This document shows, in pieces, positions 1-8,685 of a stretch of DNA of 64,000 bases. This DNA comes from Pseudochelatococcus contaminans (GTDB taxonomy: Bacteria > Pseudomonadota > Alphaproteobacteria > Rhizobiales > Beijerinckiaceae): contig NZ_JACICC010000001.1 in assembly GCF_014195635.1 (NCBI RefSeq), positions 124,001 to 188,000 on the forward strand, read 5' to 3'. Position 1 is the stretch's first letter, and every line of letters starts with the position of its first letter. The notes beneath the pieces are model-generated. The model saw only the letters and a list, made by a program, of their open reading frames with translations. It was not told the origin of the DNA and ran no database searches. The translations under genes were made by a program, and so were the position numbers.

Positions 1-217
1 CCCTACCTGCCATCCGGTTTTGAACGAAAATCCCCGTCCCGGAATGGACAACGACGCCGGGACGCATTATGCGATTCTGCGCCGTGTATGATTTTCTTCC
101 GTCCTTGAGTACTCTGTCTGATATGGTGCCCATGGTGGCGCTGTGTAATCTTGGCCGGATGCCGGCCCGCAGCGACAGCACGCCGGAATTGGTTACGACG
201 ATAGAACATGGGTTGAG
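1..217. other. Leader region before dusA with one inverted repeat
   Basis: No gene is supported here. An 8-bp inverted repeat, CGTCCCGG (35-42) and CCGGGACG (57-64) with a 14-nt loop, could end a gene lying before the window, but no T run follows it. A 77-codon minus-strand frame covers the stretch but resembles nothing I recognise. Confidence 0.4.
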
Positions 218-1345
218 ATGAGACAGGACGAGGCAACGGCGACAGAGGGAAGCACCTCCCCGATCAAGCCGTTCAGCGGCGCGCGCTATGCCGTCGCGCC
301 CATGATCGAGTGGACCGACCGCCATTGCCGCTATTTCCACCGGCTGCTGTCACGTCGTGTGCTGCTTTACACCGAGATGATTTCCACCGGGGCCATCGTG
401 TTCGGGGACCGGGCACGGTATCTGGACTATTCTGCCGCCGAACATCCCGTTGCCATCCAGCTCGGCGGGTCCGATCCCGATCATCTGGCGCGTGCCGCGC
501 GTATCTGCGCCGACTGGGGGTATGACGAGGTCAACCTCAATGTCGGCTGCCCGTCCGACAGGGTGCAGAATGGGCGATTCGGCGCTTGCCTGATGCGCGA
601 GCCGGCCGTTGTCGGTGAGTGCGTCGCGGCGATGAAAGCGGCCGTGACCATTCCCGTCACCGTCAAATGCCGCATCGGCGTTGACGATCAGGACCCGGAA
701 GAGGCGCTGGACGCGTTGGCGCATGCGGTGATCGCTGCCGGTGTCGACGGTCTGGTGGTGCATGCCCGCAAGGCCTGGCTGAAAGGCCTCAGCCCGAAAG
801 AAAACCGCGATATCCCGCCGCTGGACTACGGCCGCGCCCACCGGCTGAAGACGAAGTGGCCAGCGCTGCCCATTATGCTCAACGGCGGCCTTGTTTCGCT
901 GGATGCGGCGGAAGAGGCCATCGCAGGACGCGACGGTCCGGCCCTTGACGGGGCCATGATCGGCCGCGCAGCCTACCAGAATCCCGAATTGCTGCTCGGC
1001 GTCGACCCGCTCACCACCGGCGAGCCCTCCCCGCTGGCCGATGGTTTCGAGGCGGTCGAGGCCTATATGCCCTATGTCGAGGAGCAGCTGCGGCTTGGTG
1101 TGCGCCTGCATCTGCTGGCCCGCCCCCTGCTGGGGCTGTTTCCCGGCAGGCGGGGCGCACGCCTTTTCCGCCGCCATCTTTCCACCGAAACCCTGCGGGC
1201 CGATGCAGGGATAGAAGTGCTGCGCGAGGCCCTGGACAAAGTAGACCGGGCCGATACGGACGCAAGCGGTACGCAAACGCACGGTCTGAATCCGGAAACC
1301 GAGCCTGAAATATCCAATACCTCGCCGCTGCGGAGAGCCTCATGA
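218..1345 (+). CDS. dusA: tRNA-dihydrouridine synthase A
   Basis: FMN-dependent enzyme that reduces uridines in the D-loop of tRNA, in the cytoplasm. The 375-residue TIM-barrel protein opens its core with YAVAPMIEWTDRHCRYF. It carries CPSDRVQNGRFGACLM, in which the Cys of GACLM is the family catalytic residue, followed by VKCRIGVDD and the FMN-binding stretch LNGG. The CPSDRVQ signature points to DusA rather than DusB or DusC. The C-terminal 30 residues are a polar tail. The next gene begins inside its stop codon (ATGA), so the two are probably co-translated. The start is the first ATG of the frame and has only a weak ribosome site. Confidence 0.93.
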   Translation: MRQDEATATEGSTSPIKPFSGARYAVAPMIEWTDRHCRYFHRLLSRRVLLYTEMISTGAIVFGDRARYLDYSAAEHPVAIQLGGSDPDHLARAARICADWGYDEVNLNVGCPSDRVQNGRFGACLMREPAVVGECVAAMKAAVTIPVTVKCRIGVDDQDPEEALDALAHAVIAAGVDGLVVHARKAWLKGLSPKENRDIPPLDYGRAHRLKTKWPALPIMLNGGLVSLDAAEEAIAGRDGPALDGAMIGRAAYQNPELLLGVDPLTTGEPSPLADGFEAVEAYMPYVEEQLRLGVRLHLLARPLLGLFPGRRGARLFRRHLSTETLRADAGIEVLREALDKVDRADTDASGTQTHGLNPETEPEISNTSPLRRAS

Positions 1346-2034
1346 CCGACAAAGCACAAATATTCCTGATCGCCCCACCCGTCACCGATGCGGCTGCAGC
1401 GCTCGACCTGCTCGGCCCTGTCTGCGCCACGGGCGACGTGGCGGCGATTCTGCTCTCCTTCGCTAGCACCGACGAGCGCGAGCAGATCAGACAATTGAAG
1501 ATCATTGCACCGGAGTTGCAGAAATCCGGCGCTGCCGTGCTGGTGGCCGCCACATCGTCTGTCGCGGCGCGCGGCGGTGCGGATGGCGTGCATGTCTCCG
1601 TGCGAAACAGCACGCGGGATTTGCAGGAGCCGGCAGCGGTGGTGAATGAATTCGTCGACGCGTTGAAGCCGGAGCGGATCGTTGGTGTGGGCGGCCTGCG
1701 CAACCGTCACGAGGCGATGACCATCGGCGAGGGCGACGTGGATTATCTGCTGTTCGGCGAACCTTACCCGGACGGGGAGCTGCCGGATTTCGACGCCACG
1801 CTGGAGCGTGTGAGCTGGTGGGCGGAAATCTTCGCGGTGCCCTGCGTCGGTTTCGTGCCGGATCTCGACAGCGTGGCTGATATTGCGGCGACAGGCGCGG
1901 AATTCGTCGGCCTTGGCGATGCAGTCTGGACTAATGCCGATGGCCCGGTCGCAGCGATTGCGAAAGCGCGGGCGATCATCGACAAGACACCCCTTGCCTC
2001 GGAAGCCAATGCGCAGGAGAACGATGCCAGATGA
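1342..2034 (+). CDS. Thiamine-phosphate synthase / TenI-like barrel protein
   Basis: A 230-residue protein of the ThiE/TenI TIM-barrel type. The barrel is seen in LLSFAST, AAVLVAATSSVAARGGADGVHV, IVGVGGLRNRHEAM and VDYLLFGEP. True ThiE joins the HMP and thiazole moieties of thiamine, but several family members have lost that activity. The GADGVHV stretch resembles the GADGVHLGQ motif of ThiE but lacks the LGQ. No other thiamine gene is nearby. It starts in an ATGA overlap with dusA and ends in an ATGA overlap with the next gene. A thiamine role is therefore possible but not shown. Confidence 0.7.
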   Translation: MTDKAQIFLIAPPVTDAAAALDLLGPVCATGDVAAILLSFASTDEREQIRQLKIIAPELQKSGAAVLVAATSSVAARGGADGVHVSVRNSTRDLQEPAAVVNEFVDALKPERIVGVGGLRNRHEAMTIGEGDVDYLLFGEPYPDGELPDFDATLERVSWWAEIFAVPCVGFVPDLDSVADIAATGAEFVGLGDAVWTNADGPVAAIAKARAIIDKTPLASEANAQENDAR

Positions 2035-3164
2035 GCCGGGAGACGAAAGCTCCGGGGCTGGCTTTGCTCGCCGCGACCGGCATGGCTTTGGCAGCAGCGG
2101 GCTTGTCCGCGCAAACGGCAATGGCGCAGCGCGGCCGCGCAAGTGAGCCGCCTTTGAGCATTCCTTATACAGGCTTTGGCTCGGGCACCGCCAGTTCGTC
2201 GCTGGAAACCGCGCCGCGCGGCGATTCGCGTTTCCTGCCCGCACCAACTGATCGGGTGGAAAGCGCAGCCGCCGTGCCGACGCTGCCCGACCCATCGGCT
2301 GACTACGCCTTTGCCGATTATCAGCGGGGCTTTTACAAGGCAGCGTTTCAGGGCGCTTTGATGCGCGTTGGCCGTAATCCGCAAGACGGCCCGGCCATGA
2401 CCCTGCTGGCCGAAATCTACTCGCGCGGCCTCGGAGTTGCCAGCGATCCTGAAAAGGCGCGGAGCTGGTATGAAAGCGCCGCCGCGCTGAACGAACCCAA
2501 TGCCCTTTTCTCGCTGGCCATGCTGGTGCTGGAAGAAAGCGCCATTGCCGCCGAGCCGGACAAGGCGCGCAAACATGCGGAGGGGCTCGCGCTGCTGCAA
2601 AAGGCGGCGGATGCAGGCCACCCGCTCGCGGCCTATAATCTGGCTGTGGCCCTGATCGGCGCGCGGGACCAGCAGGATCTGACGCGGGCAGCAGACCTTC
2701 TGCGCCGCGCCGCCGACAGCGAGGTTGCCGATGCGCAATATGCGCTGGGTATTCTGCTGCGGGAAGGCCGGGGTGTTTCGCCCGATATCACCGCCGCCGC
2801 GCAGTGGATGGCGCGCGCCGCCGCCAACGGCAACACCGATGCGCAGGTGGAACTCGCCATCATGCTGTTCAACGGCTCCGGCATCACCGCAAGCGAGGAA
2901 CGTGCCGCGCGGCTCTTTGCGCTGGCCGCGGCGCGGGGCAACGCCATTGCACAAAACCGGCTGGCGCGCATTCAGGCGGCAGGCCGTGGCGCTCCGCGCG
3001 ATCTCGTCAGCGCCGCCGCATGGCACCTGATGGCCTCAAGGCAGGGACGGGCCGATCCGTGGCTCGACTCGGCCCTGAAAGGCCTCTCGGCCGACGAGCG
3101 GAAGCGGGCGGAAGCGCTGGCCCGCGCGCGCACCGAGGATATCAATTTCGGGCTGGAGCCTTGA
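2031..3164 (+). CDS. Secreted Sel1-repeat (TPR-like) protein
   Basis: A 377-residue protein with an N-terminal signal peptide (hydrophobic LALLAATGMALAAAGLSA, then AMA-Q as a plausible cleavage site), so probably periplasmic. From about residue 95 it holds a run of Sel1-type repeats of about 36 residues. Examples are ARSWYESAAALNEPNALFSL, ALLQKAADAGHPLAAYNLAV, AADLLRRAADSEVADAQYAL, AAQWMARAAANGNTDAQVEL and AARLFALAAARGNAIAQNRL. Such solenoids mediate protein contacts, and the client cannot be told. It is coupled by ATGA to the TMP-synthase-like gene. Confidence 0.85.
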   Translation: MSRETKAPGLALLAATGMALAAAGLSAQTAMAQRGRASEPPLSIPYTGFGSGTASSSLETAPRGDSRFLPAPTDRVESAAAVPTLPDPSADYAFADYQRGFYKAAFQGALMRVGRNPQDGPAMTLLAEIYSRGLGVASDPEKARSWYESAAALNEPNALFSLAMLVLEESAIAAEPDKARKHAEGLALLQKAADAGHPLAAYNLAVALIGARDQQDLTRAADLLRRAADSEVADAQYALGILLREGRGVSPDITAAAQWMARAAANGNTDAQVELAIMLFNGSGITASEERAARLFALAAARGNAIAQNRLARIQAAGRGAPRDLVSAAAWHLMASRQGRADPWLDSALKGLSADERKRAEALARARTEDINFGLEP

Positions 3165-3263
3165 GGCAACCGAAATAAGCTGCGTGTCGCGCGGCAGCCG
3201 CCGTGTCGCCTCTTGACGCCTGCCCCCCGCAGCGGGCAGATAACGACCCTCATCTTCTTCCGC

Positions 3264-3306
3264 CAGCGGCGGGACCAGCGCGCTTCGCGACCGACAGAAG
3301 CGCGCT
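3264..3306 (+). terminator. Inverted repeat after the dusA operon
   Basis: AGCGCGCTTC (3277-3286) pairs perfectly with GAAGCGCGCT (3297-3306) around a 10-nt loop. It lies between the Sel1 gene and suhB. No T run follows, so termination is inferred from position and stem strength only. Confidence 0.45.
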
Positions 3307-3360
3307 CATCACGAATCTTGAGCCGGTGCCCTGCCGGCCAGTCATAAAGGCGCGCCCATC

Positions 3361-4152
3361 ATGATCCGCTCACCCATCATTACCGTCATGACCGATGCCG
3401 TCATGAAGGCGGCCCGTTCGCTCAAGCGCGATTTCGGCGAGCTTGAAGCCTTGCAGGTATCGGTCAAGGGGCCGGGAGACTTCGTTTCCGCCGCTGATCA
3501 GAAGGCCGAAAAAATCCTGCGCGAAGTGCTGGAGAAAGCCCGCCCCGGCTATGGCTTCGTGCTTGAGGAAGGCGGTGTCGTGGAAGGCACGGACACGACC
3601 CATCGCTGGCACATCGACCCGTTGGACGGCACCACGAACTTCCTGCACGGCCTGCCGCATTTTGCGATTTCCGTCGGTCTCGAACGGCAGGGCCAGATCG
3701 TCGCGGGCGTCGTCTATGACCCGATCAAGGACGAGCTGTTCGTCGCAGAAAAGGGCGCGGGCGCTTACCTCAACAACCGGCGCATCCGCGTTTCGGCACG
3801 GCGCGACTTCGCGACCTCGCTCATCGCCACCGGCGTTCCGCATCTGGGCAAGAGCGGCCATGCCACCTTCATCAAGGAACTGGCCGGCGTCATGGTGCGC
3901 ACAGCCGGGATTCGCCGCTTCGGCGCGGCGGCTCTCGACATCGCCTATGTCGCCTGCGGCCGTTACGACGGCTATTGGGAACGCGACCTGAAAAGCTGGG
4001 ATATCGCCGCCGGCATCGTCCTGCTGCGGGAGGCCGGCGGTTTCATCGCGGATGCCGATGGCGGCGATGACGTGCTCGGCAAAGGCTCCATCGTTTGCGG
4101 CAACGAAGCGGTGCAGAGCGAACTGCTTGCGGTGTTGCGCGCCGCACGCTGA
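3361..4152 (+). CDS. suhB: Inositol monophosphatase family phosphatase (SuhB)
   Basis: Mg-dependent, Li-sensitive phosphatase of the IMPase family, 263 residues, the usual length. The metal-binding motifs are in place: FVLEEGG (first acidic motif), IDPLDGTTNF, and WDIAAGIVLLREAGG near the C-terminus. SuhB members dephosphorylate inositol-1-phosphate, and in enterobacteria the protein also joins rRNA antitermination complexes. Which role applies here cannot be told. It stands alone, 196 bp after the Sel1 gene, and is followed by a candidate terminator. Confidence 0.92.
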   Translation: MIRSPIITVMTDAVMKAARSLKRDFGELEALQVSVKGPGDFVSAADQKAEKILREVLEKARPGYGFVLEEGGVVEGTDTTHRWHIDPLDGTTNFLHGLPHFAISVGLERQGQIVAGVVYDPIKDELFVAEKGAGAYLNNRRIRVSARRDFATSLIATGVPHLGKSGHATFIKELAGVMVRTAGIRRFGAAALDIAYVACGRYDGYWERDLKSWDIAAGIVLLREAGGFIADADGGDDVLGKGSIVCGNEAVQSELLAVLRAAR

Positions 4153-4172
4153 TCGTTTGCATTCATCCACAC

Positions 4173-4203
4173 ACGCCCGGGTGGCGGCATCCGGGCGTTA
4201 TTG
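4173..4203 (+). terminator. Candidate terminator after suhB
   Basis: ACGCCCGG (4173-4180) and CCGGGCGT (4191-4198) form an 8-bp stem with a 10-nt loop, followed by TATT. It begins 20 bp after the suhB stop codon. Confidence 0.5.
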
Positions 4204-4330
4204 ACGCGATTCGGCTTCATAACCGGCCCGGATGCGGCGGCCGGTACAGGATAGTCATTGCTGTTTCGTAAATTTGATCTTAGCCTTCATGCCGTTTCGC
4301 CACTGCATGCCGAGGTCTGGATCCCGAACA

Positions 4331-5350
4331 ATGACGCTCGCCGCCCCCAAACTGTCCGCGCCGCGCCTGTATCTTATCCGCGCGGCGATCTTTCTTGTGC
4401 TGATCGGTTTTCTGGTGCTGGTGCTGCAACGCCGCATCGTTGAAGCGTTTCTCGCCAACCCAGGTCTCAACGGTCTTATCATCGGCGTGCTGCTGGTGGG
4501 TATCGTGCTCGGTCTGCGCGAGATCTGGCGTCTGTTTCGCGAGGTCAACTGGGTCAACGCCTCACACCTGACGGGCGAAGGATTGGCCATCGCCCCGCCG
4601 CCGGTGTTGCTTGCGCCCATGGCTGCGATCTTCGGCGACAGACTTGAGCGCGCTTCCGCCCCTGCCCTGACCGTGCGTGCGATGCTCGATTCCCTCGCCG
4701 CCCGCCTCGATGAAAGCCGCGACATCGGCCGCTATCTTGCCGGCCTCCTCGTTTTCCTCGGCCTGCTCGGCACCTTCTGGGGCCTTCTCGAAACGGTCAG
4801 TTCCATCGGCAACGTCATTGGCACGTTGCGGACAGATGGCGATTCCGCCGTGCTGTTCGACGACCTCAAGACCGGTCTTGCCGCGCCGCTTTCCGGCATG
4901 GGCATCTCGTTTTCGTCCTCGCTATTCGGCCTCGCCGGATCGCTCGTTCTCGGCTTCCTCGATCTCCAGACCGGGCAGGCACAGAACCGTTTTTATACAG
5001 AGCTTGAGGATTTGCTGGCCCGCACCGTGACCGATAGCCCGGTTGCCGAGCCCGCGGGCGTGCCGGCCATCCGGGACATCAGCGGCGTGCCTGACGTCAC
5101 CGCCCCGCAGACCGAAATCACGCAAGCGCTCGACAAGCTTTCCGCTCTCGTCAGCGAGAACCAGAACAACCGCGCCACGACACAGGCGCTGGCAAATCTT
5201 GCCGAAGGCATCCAGTCGCTCGTGGCGCATATGCGCAGCGAGCAACAGCTCATCCGGGATTGGGTGGAGTCGCAGGCCGACCAGCAGCAGGAAATCCGCC
5301 GCGCGCTTGAGCGTGTCGCGGCTGCTGCCGAAACGCCGCGGGGTGAGTGA
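4331..5350 (+). CDS. MotA/TolQ/ExbB-like inner-membrane channel protein
   Basis: A 339-residue membrane protein. Two hydrophobic segments lie near the N-terminus (about residues 17-35 and 49-66). A longer pair around GRYLAGLLVFLGLLGTFWGL and MGISFSSSLFGLAGSLVLGF matches the proton-channel core of the MotA/TolQ/ExbB family. The C-terminal third is charged and helical. It sits directly before a MotB-like OmpA protein, and such pairs form a stator-like complex that uses proton flow to do work in the envelope. The ATG at 4331 is chosen because the membrane domain follows at once. Longer starts add an unrelated 33 residues. Nothing flagellar is nearby, so a motor role is not implied. Confidence 0.82.
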   Translation: MTLAAPKLSAPRLYLIRAAIFLVLIGFLVLVLQRRIVEAFLANPGLNGLIIGVLLVGIVLGLREIWRLFREVNWVNASHLTGEGLAIAPPPVLLAPMAAIFGDRLERASAPALTVRAMLDSLAARLDESRDIGRYLAGLLVFLGLLGTFWGLLETVSSIGNVIGTLRTDGDSAVLFDDLKTGLAAPLSGMGISFSSSLFGLAGSLVLGFLDLQTGQAQNRFYTELEDLLARTVTDSPVAEPAGVPAIRDISGVPDVTAPQTEITQALDKLSALVSENQNNRATTQALANLAEGIQSLVAHMRSEQQLIRDWVESQADQQQEIRRALERVAAAAETPRGE

Positions 5351-5352
5351 GC

Positions 5353-6384
5353 ATGGCCCTGTCGCGCGGGCGCCGCGAGAACCGGCGCATCGATTATTGG
5401 CCGGGCTTCGTCGATGCCCTGTCGACGCTGGTATTATCCATCGTCTTCCTGCTCTCGGTCTTCGTGCTGGCGCAATTCTTCCTGTCACAGGAACTGACCG
5501 GCAAGGATGAAGCGCTGCGCCGGCTCAATCAGCAGATTGCGGAGCTTACAGATCTGCTCGCCCTTGCCCGCGCCGAGAACAAGGGCCTGGAGGACAACCT
5601 GGCCACGCTGCAATCCACCCTGCAAACCAGTGCGGCGGAACAAAGCCGCCTGCAGGGTTTGCTCGATGCCGGCACCAACGCCAGCACATCCGCCGAAACC
5701 GAAACCAGCCGCTTGTCAGCCGCCCTCGCCGGCGAGCAGGAAGTATCGGCCCGCGCATTGGCGCAGGTAGAGCTTCTTAACCAGCAACTCGCCGCCCTGC
5801 GCCGCCAGCTCGCGGCCCTTGAGGATGCACTGGCCGCCTCCGAAGCGCGCGACAGGGAATCGCAGGAACGCATCGCCGATCTCGGCAGCCGCCTAAATGT
5901 CGCGCTCGCCCAGCGCGTACAGGAACTGGCCCGCTACCGCTCCGACTTCTTCGGCAGGCTGCGCCAGATCCTGGGCGACCGACCGGACATTCGCACGGTG
6001 GGTGACCGCTTCGTCTTCCAGTCGGAAGTATTTTTCGACACCGGCGCGGCGGAGCTGCTGCCGGAAGGCCAGCAGGAACTGGACAAGGTGGCAGGAGCCC
6101 TGCTCGAACTCTCCGAAGAAATCCCGCCGGATATTCCGTGGGTGCTGCGCGTCGACGGGCATACGGATATCCGCCCGCTTTCAGGCACTGGGGCCTTCCG
6201 CTCAAACTGGGAGCTATCCGCGGCGCGCGCCATTGCTGTCGTGCGTTATTTGCAGTCGCGCGGGCTTCCACCGCAACGTCTGCTTGCCGCCGGATTCGCC
6301 GAGTATCAACCGCTCGATCTGGCAGAAAACGACGAGGCCTTCCGCCGCAACCGCCGCATTGAGTTGAAGCTGACCGAACGGTAA
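5353..6384 (+). CDS. OmpA/MotB-family peptidoglycan-binding protein
   Basis: A 343-residue partner of the preceding channel protein. It has one N-terminal membrane anchor (LSTLVLSIVFLLSVFVLAQF), then about 150 residues of coiled coil rich in L, A, E and Q. The C-terminal OmpA domain contains FFDTGAAELLPEG, RVDGHTD, NWELSAARAIAVVRYLQ and NRRIELKL, which bind peptidoglycan. This matches a MotB/TolR-like subunit reaching across the periplasm. A GTG at 5347 overlaps the upstream stop codon and could also be the start. The ATG at 5353 is preceded by GGGGTGAG. The two genes are clearly one operon. Confidence 0.85.
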   Translation: MALSRGRRENRRIDYWPGFVDALSTLVLSIVFLLSVFVLAQFFLSQELTGKDEALRRLNQQIAELTDLLALARAENKGLEDNLATLQSTLQTSAAEQSRLQGLLDAGTNASTSAETETSRLSAALAGEQEVSARALAQVELLNQQLAALRRQLAALEDALAASEARDRESQERIADLGSRLNVALAQRVQELARYRSDFFGRLRQILGDRPDIRTVGDRFVFQSEVFFDTGAAELLPEGQQELDKVAGALLELSEEIPPDIPWVLRVDGHTDIRPLSGTGAFRSNWELSAARAIAVVRYLQSRGLPPQRLLAAGFAEYQPLDLAENDEAFRRNRRIELKLTER

Positions 6385-6513
6385 ACCTGCGGCAATCTTC
6401 GCTTTCGGCGGAGCTTTGGCGCGCCGTTCTTATGGCGGAATTGACGATCAGCCGCTATTCACTCGCATGCGGGAAAGTCTGACATGGATGGCATGCCTGA
6501 CAGTGAGGGAGAC

Positions 6514-7425
6514 ATGAACACAGATCCGCAACCGTTTCATGTTCCCGGCGTCCGCGTGCATGTCATTCGCTCTCCGTTCGACGGCTTTGCCTATCGCATC
6601 TTCATCGCCCAGCCGGAACAGCCGCCCCCGGACACCGGCTATCCGGCTATTTTCCTGCTCGATGCCAACGCCACCTTTATGGCCACCGTCGAATCGCTGC
6701 GGATGCGCGTCCGCCGGCAGGCATCGACGGGCATCGTTCCGGCTGTGGTCGTCGGCATTGGCTACGACACCGACGATGCCTATGACACCGCCCGGCGCAG
6801 GTATGACTTCAGCCGCGAGGTTATTCCGCCAACGGAGATCGGCACCAGCACAGCTTCGGCGAAAGCCGCCAGCGTTCCAGCTACCGGTGGCGCGGCAACC
6901 ATGGCGCGGCTGATCGACGACGTGGTGCGACCCCTCGCCGCCCGTGCAGCGCCGCTGGATCCCTCGCACCAGACTTTGATCGGCCACTCGCTCGGCGGCT
7001 GCTTCGTGCTATCGCAGCTGGTCCAGAATCCTGCGGCATTCGAGAGCTACATCGCCATCAGCCCCTCAGTGTGGGCGGACGAGGATTGGCTGCTGGCCCA
7101 CGCGGCAACATTGAACGAGCGGTTGCCAACCGATATGCCACCGCGTCGCGCCCTGATCACCGTCGGCGAGTTCGAGCAGACTCTGGCGCCCTGGCAGACT
7201 GAACTCTCCAATCCAGAGCGCGTGCTGGCCATGCGCCAGAAACGCGCGATGCGCGACAAGGCACACAACCTCGCCCGGCGATTAGGTGTGAACGATCCCG
7301 ACAGGCTGATCGTGCGCTTTGAGGAGTTGCCCGGTGAAGATCATTCGTCATCGGCCTTGGTGGGGATCAGTCGGGGACTGCGATTCGCTCTTTGGCCAGG
7401 CGCTGCCGCTTTGCGGAATATATGA
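6514..7425 (+). CDS. Alpha/beta-hydrolase esterase (esterase D / IroE-like)
   Basis: About 303 residues. The esterase-D fold is shown by the early strand YPAIFLLDANATF, the nucleophile elbow IGHSLGGCFVLSQL, and the stretch SYIAISPSVWADEDWLL that follows in BesA/IroE/Fes-like enzymes. The family includes esterases that cut trilactone catechol siderophores to release iron. With an enterobactin-type locus 11 kb away, such a role is attractive but inferred. No signal peptide is evident. The ATG at 6514 has GAGG five bases upstream. An in-frame ATG at 6484 is also possible. Confidence 0.75.
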   Translation: MNTDPQPFHVPGVRVHVIRSPFDGFAYRIFIAQPEQPPPDTGYPAIFLLDANATFMATVESLRMRVRRQASTGIVPAVVVGIGYDTDDAYDTARRRYDFSREVIPPTEIGTSTASAKAASVPATGGAATMARLIDDVVRPLAARAAPLDPSHQTLIGHSLGGCFVLSQLVQNPAAFESYIAISPSVWADEDWLLAHAATLNERLPTDMPPRRALITVGEFEQTLAPWQTELSNPERVLAMRQKRAMRDKAHNLARRLGVNDPDRLIVRFEELPGEDHSSSALVGISRGLRFALWPGAAALRNI

Positions 7426-7559
7426 CCGGGCATTCCGGCTGTTTCAGCATCGCCCCATCCAGGCCTGCGTCCGGGTGGCGGAAACCAATTGCCGGCTGGC
7501 TTCCGTATGAGGACGTATCACCCATAAAAACAAATTGTTATCGGATGCGACCCAGAGCA

Positions 7560-8558
7560 TTATCCGCGTGAACGTTCCTGCAAATAACGCTGATAGAGTG
7601 CATCGATCTCACCGACAAGGAAATCGCCGAAATCCGGCGCTGCCGCCTCATCCACAATCAGAGCTGTCTGATCCTTGCGGGTCTCGATACGAAGCACTTT
7701 GCGCCCGTCGGCATCTTGCCAGGTGCGCACCTTCGGCTTTTTGGCCGCCTTTGATCCGCTGATGGCCTTGAGCACGATGGCAAAGCGCGTGTTGCTGTCT
7801 GCCTCGGCAAACGCCTCTCCAGCAACCGCCGCATCGACATGTTTCGCCATGCCCGGGCGCTGAAGATTCTCCGCCACGACCAGCCACCGCGCCCGACCGA
7901 TGCGTTCAGCCGGCCCGATTGCCTGCGCAATGGCATCCGGGATTTGACGTGCGACTGAAATATAGCGGCTGAGATCAGCCTTATCGGTGGAGAGAGCCGC
8001 CATGATCGTCGCCCGCTCGAAACCGGCATCTTCCAATCGGCGGGCGAATATCGCCTTCTCGATATAGGAAAGATCACGCCTTTCGAGGTTTTCCTTACCT
8101 TGCGCGATCACCATTTCGGCGTCTGTCAGCGGGCGTACGATTGCCTTGACATCGATGCCCAGTTCCTTTGCGGCGCGCAGGCGGCGATGACCATAGGCAA
8201 CCTGATAGCGGCGCGGTTCCGTCCCCACGGGCCGGACGAGAATCGGCACCTGTTGCCCGCTCTCCCGCATACTTGCCACGAGCGCATCGAAGGATGGATC
8301 GACGGGGGGCCGCAGACGATCCGCGACAAGTCCGCTATCGATCAGGGACGGATCAAGCCTGACAACGACAGACCCCTCATCAATCTGCTCCTGCAAACGT
8401 ACAGCTTGACGAGCACTTTCCGTGAGGTGCTGGAGCGACGCGCCCATTGCCGAAACAGCACCCGTCTTGACGCGCTCGCGTTCAGGATCGATGGCAGCAG
8501 GAGCGGCCGGGGCTTTCTTCTGGGTAAACAGGGCGGTGATGGTATCCTTGCGGCTCAT
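7560..8558 (-). CDS. repB: RepB-type plasmid partition protein (ParB)
   Basis: A 332-residue centromere-binding protein of the RepB family from repABC replicons. It opens with MSRKDTITALF. The ParB N-terminal core is seen in FDALVASMRESGQQVPILVRP and YQVAYGHRRLRAAKELG, followed by the conserved GKENLERRDLSYIEKAIFA helix and a helix-turn-helix around ATIMAALSTDKADLSRYISV. The C-terminal half fits the RepB-specific domain. The ATG at 8558 follows GGAG at good spacing, and the longer frame would need a TTG start. It should bind parS and load the repA product. No repC follows it, unlike a true repABC operon. Confidence 0.93.
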   Translation of the reverse strand: MSRKDTITALFTQKKAPAAPAAIDPERERVKTGAVSAMGASLQHLTESARQAVRLQEQIDEGSVVVRLDPSLIDSGLVADRLRPPVDPSFDALVASMRESGQQVPILVRPVGTEPRRYQVAYGHRRLRAAKELGIDVKAIVRPLTDAEMVIAQGKENLERRDLSYIEKAIFARRLEDAGFERATIMAALSTDKADLSRYISVARQIPDAIAQAIGPAERIGRARWLVVAENLQRPGMAKHVDAAVAGEAFAEADSNTRFAIVLKAISGSKAAKKPKVRTWQDADGRKVLRIETRKDQTALIVDEAAAPDFGDFLVGEIDALYQRYLQERSRG

Positions 8559-8652
8559 CAGGAACTCCGACAAACGATTCTGGCGACACGTGCGGCACCA
8601 GGACCACGACCGGGGCGGGAAAAAACGTGAAGACTGCTCTTACCGTGATGCC

Positions 8653-8668
8653 GTTGGGAACTCCCAAC
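8653..8668. promoter_or_regulatory. parS-like palindrome between repA and repB
   Basis: GTTGGGAACTCCCAAC is a 16-mer with every pair complementary except the central two bases. RepB proteins of repABC replicons bind sites of the form GTTNNNNGCNNNNAAC, and on the Ti plasmid the site lies between repA and repB, as here. This copy reads AC at the centre instead of GC. Confidence 0.7.
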
Positions 8669-8685
8669 ATGACGGAACGTCGCCA

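Noticed and set aside
5024-5041. Weak iteron-like match in the MotA/TolQ-like gene
   Set aside because: Only about 14 of 17 bases match and the ends are lost; not separable from chance.
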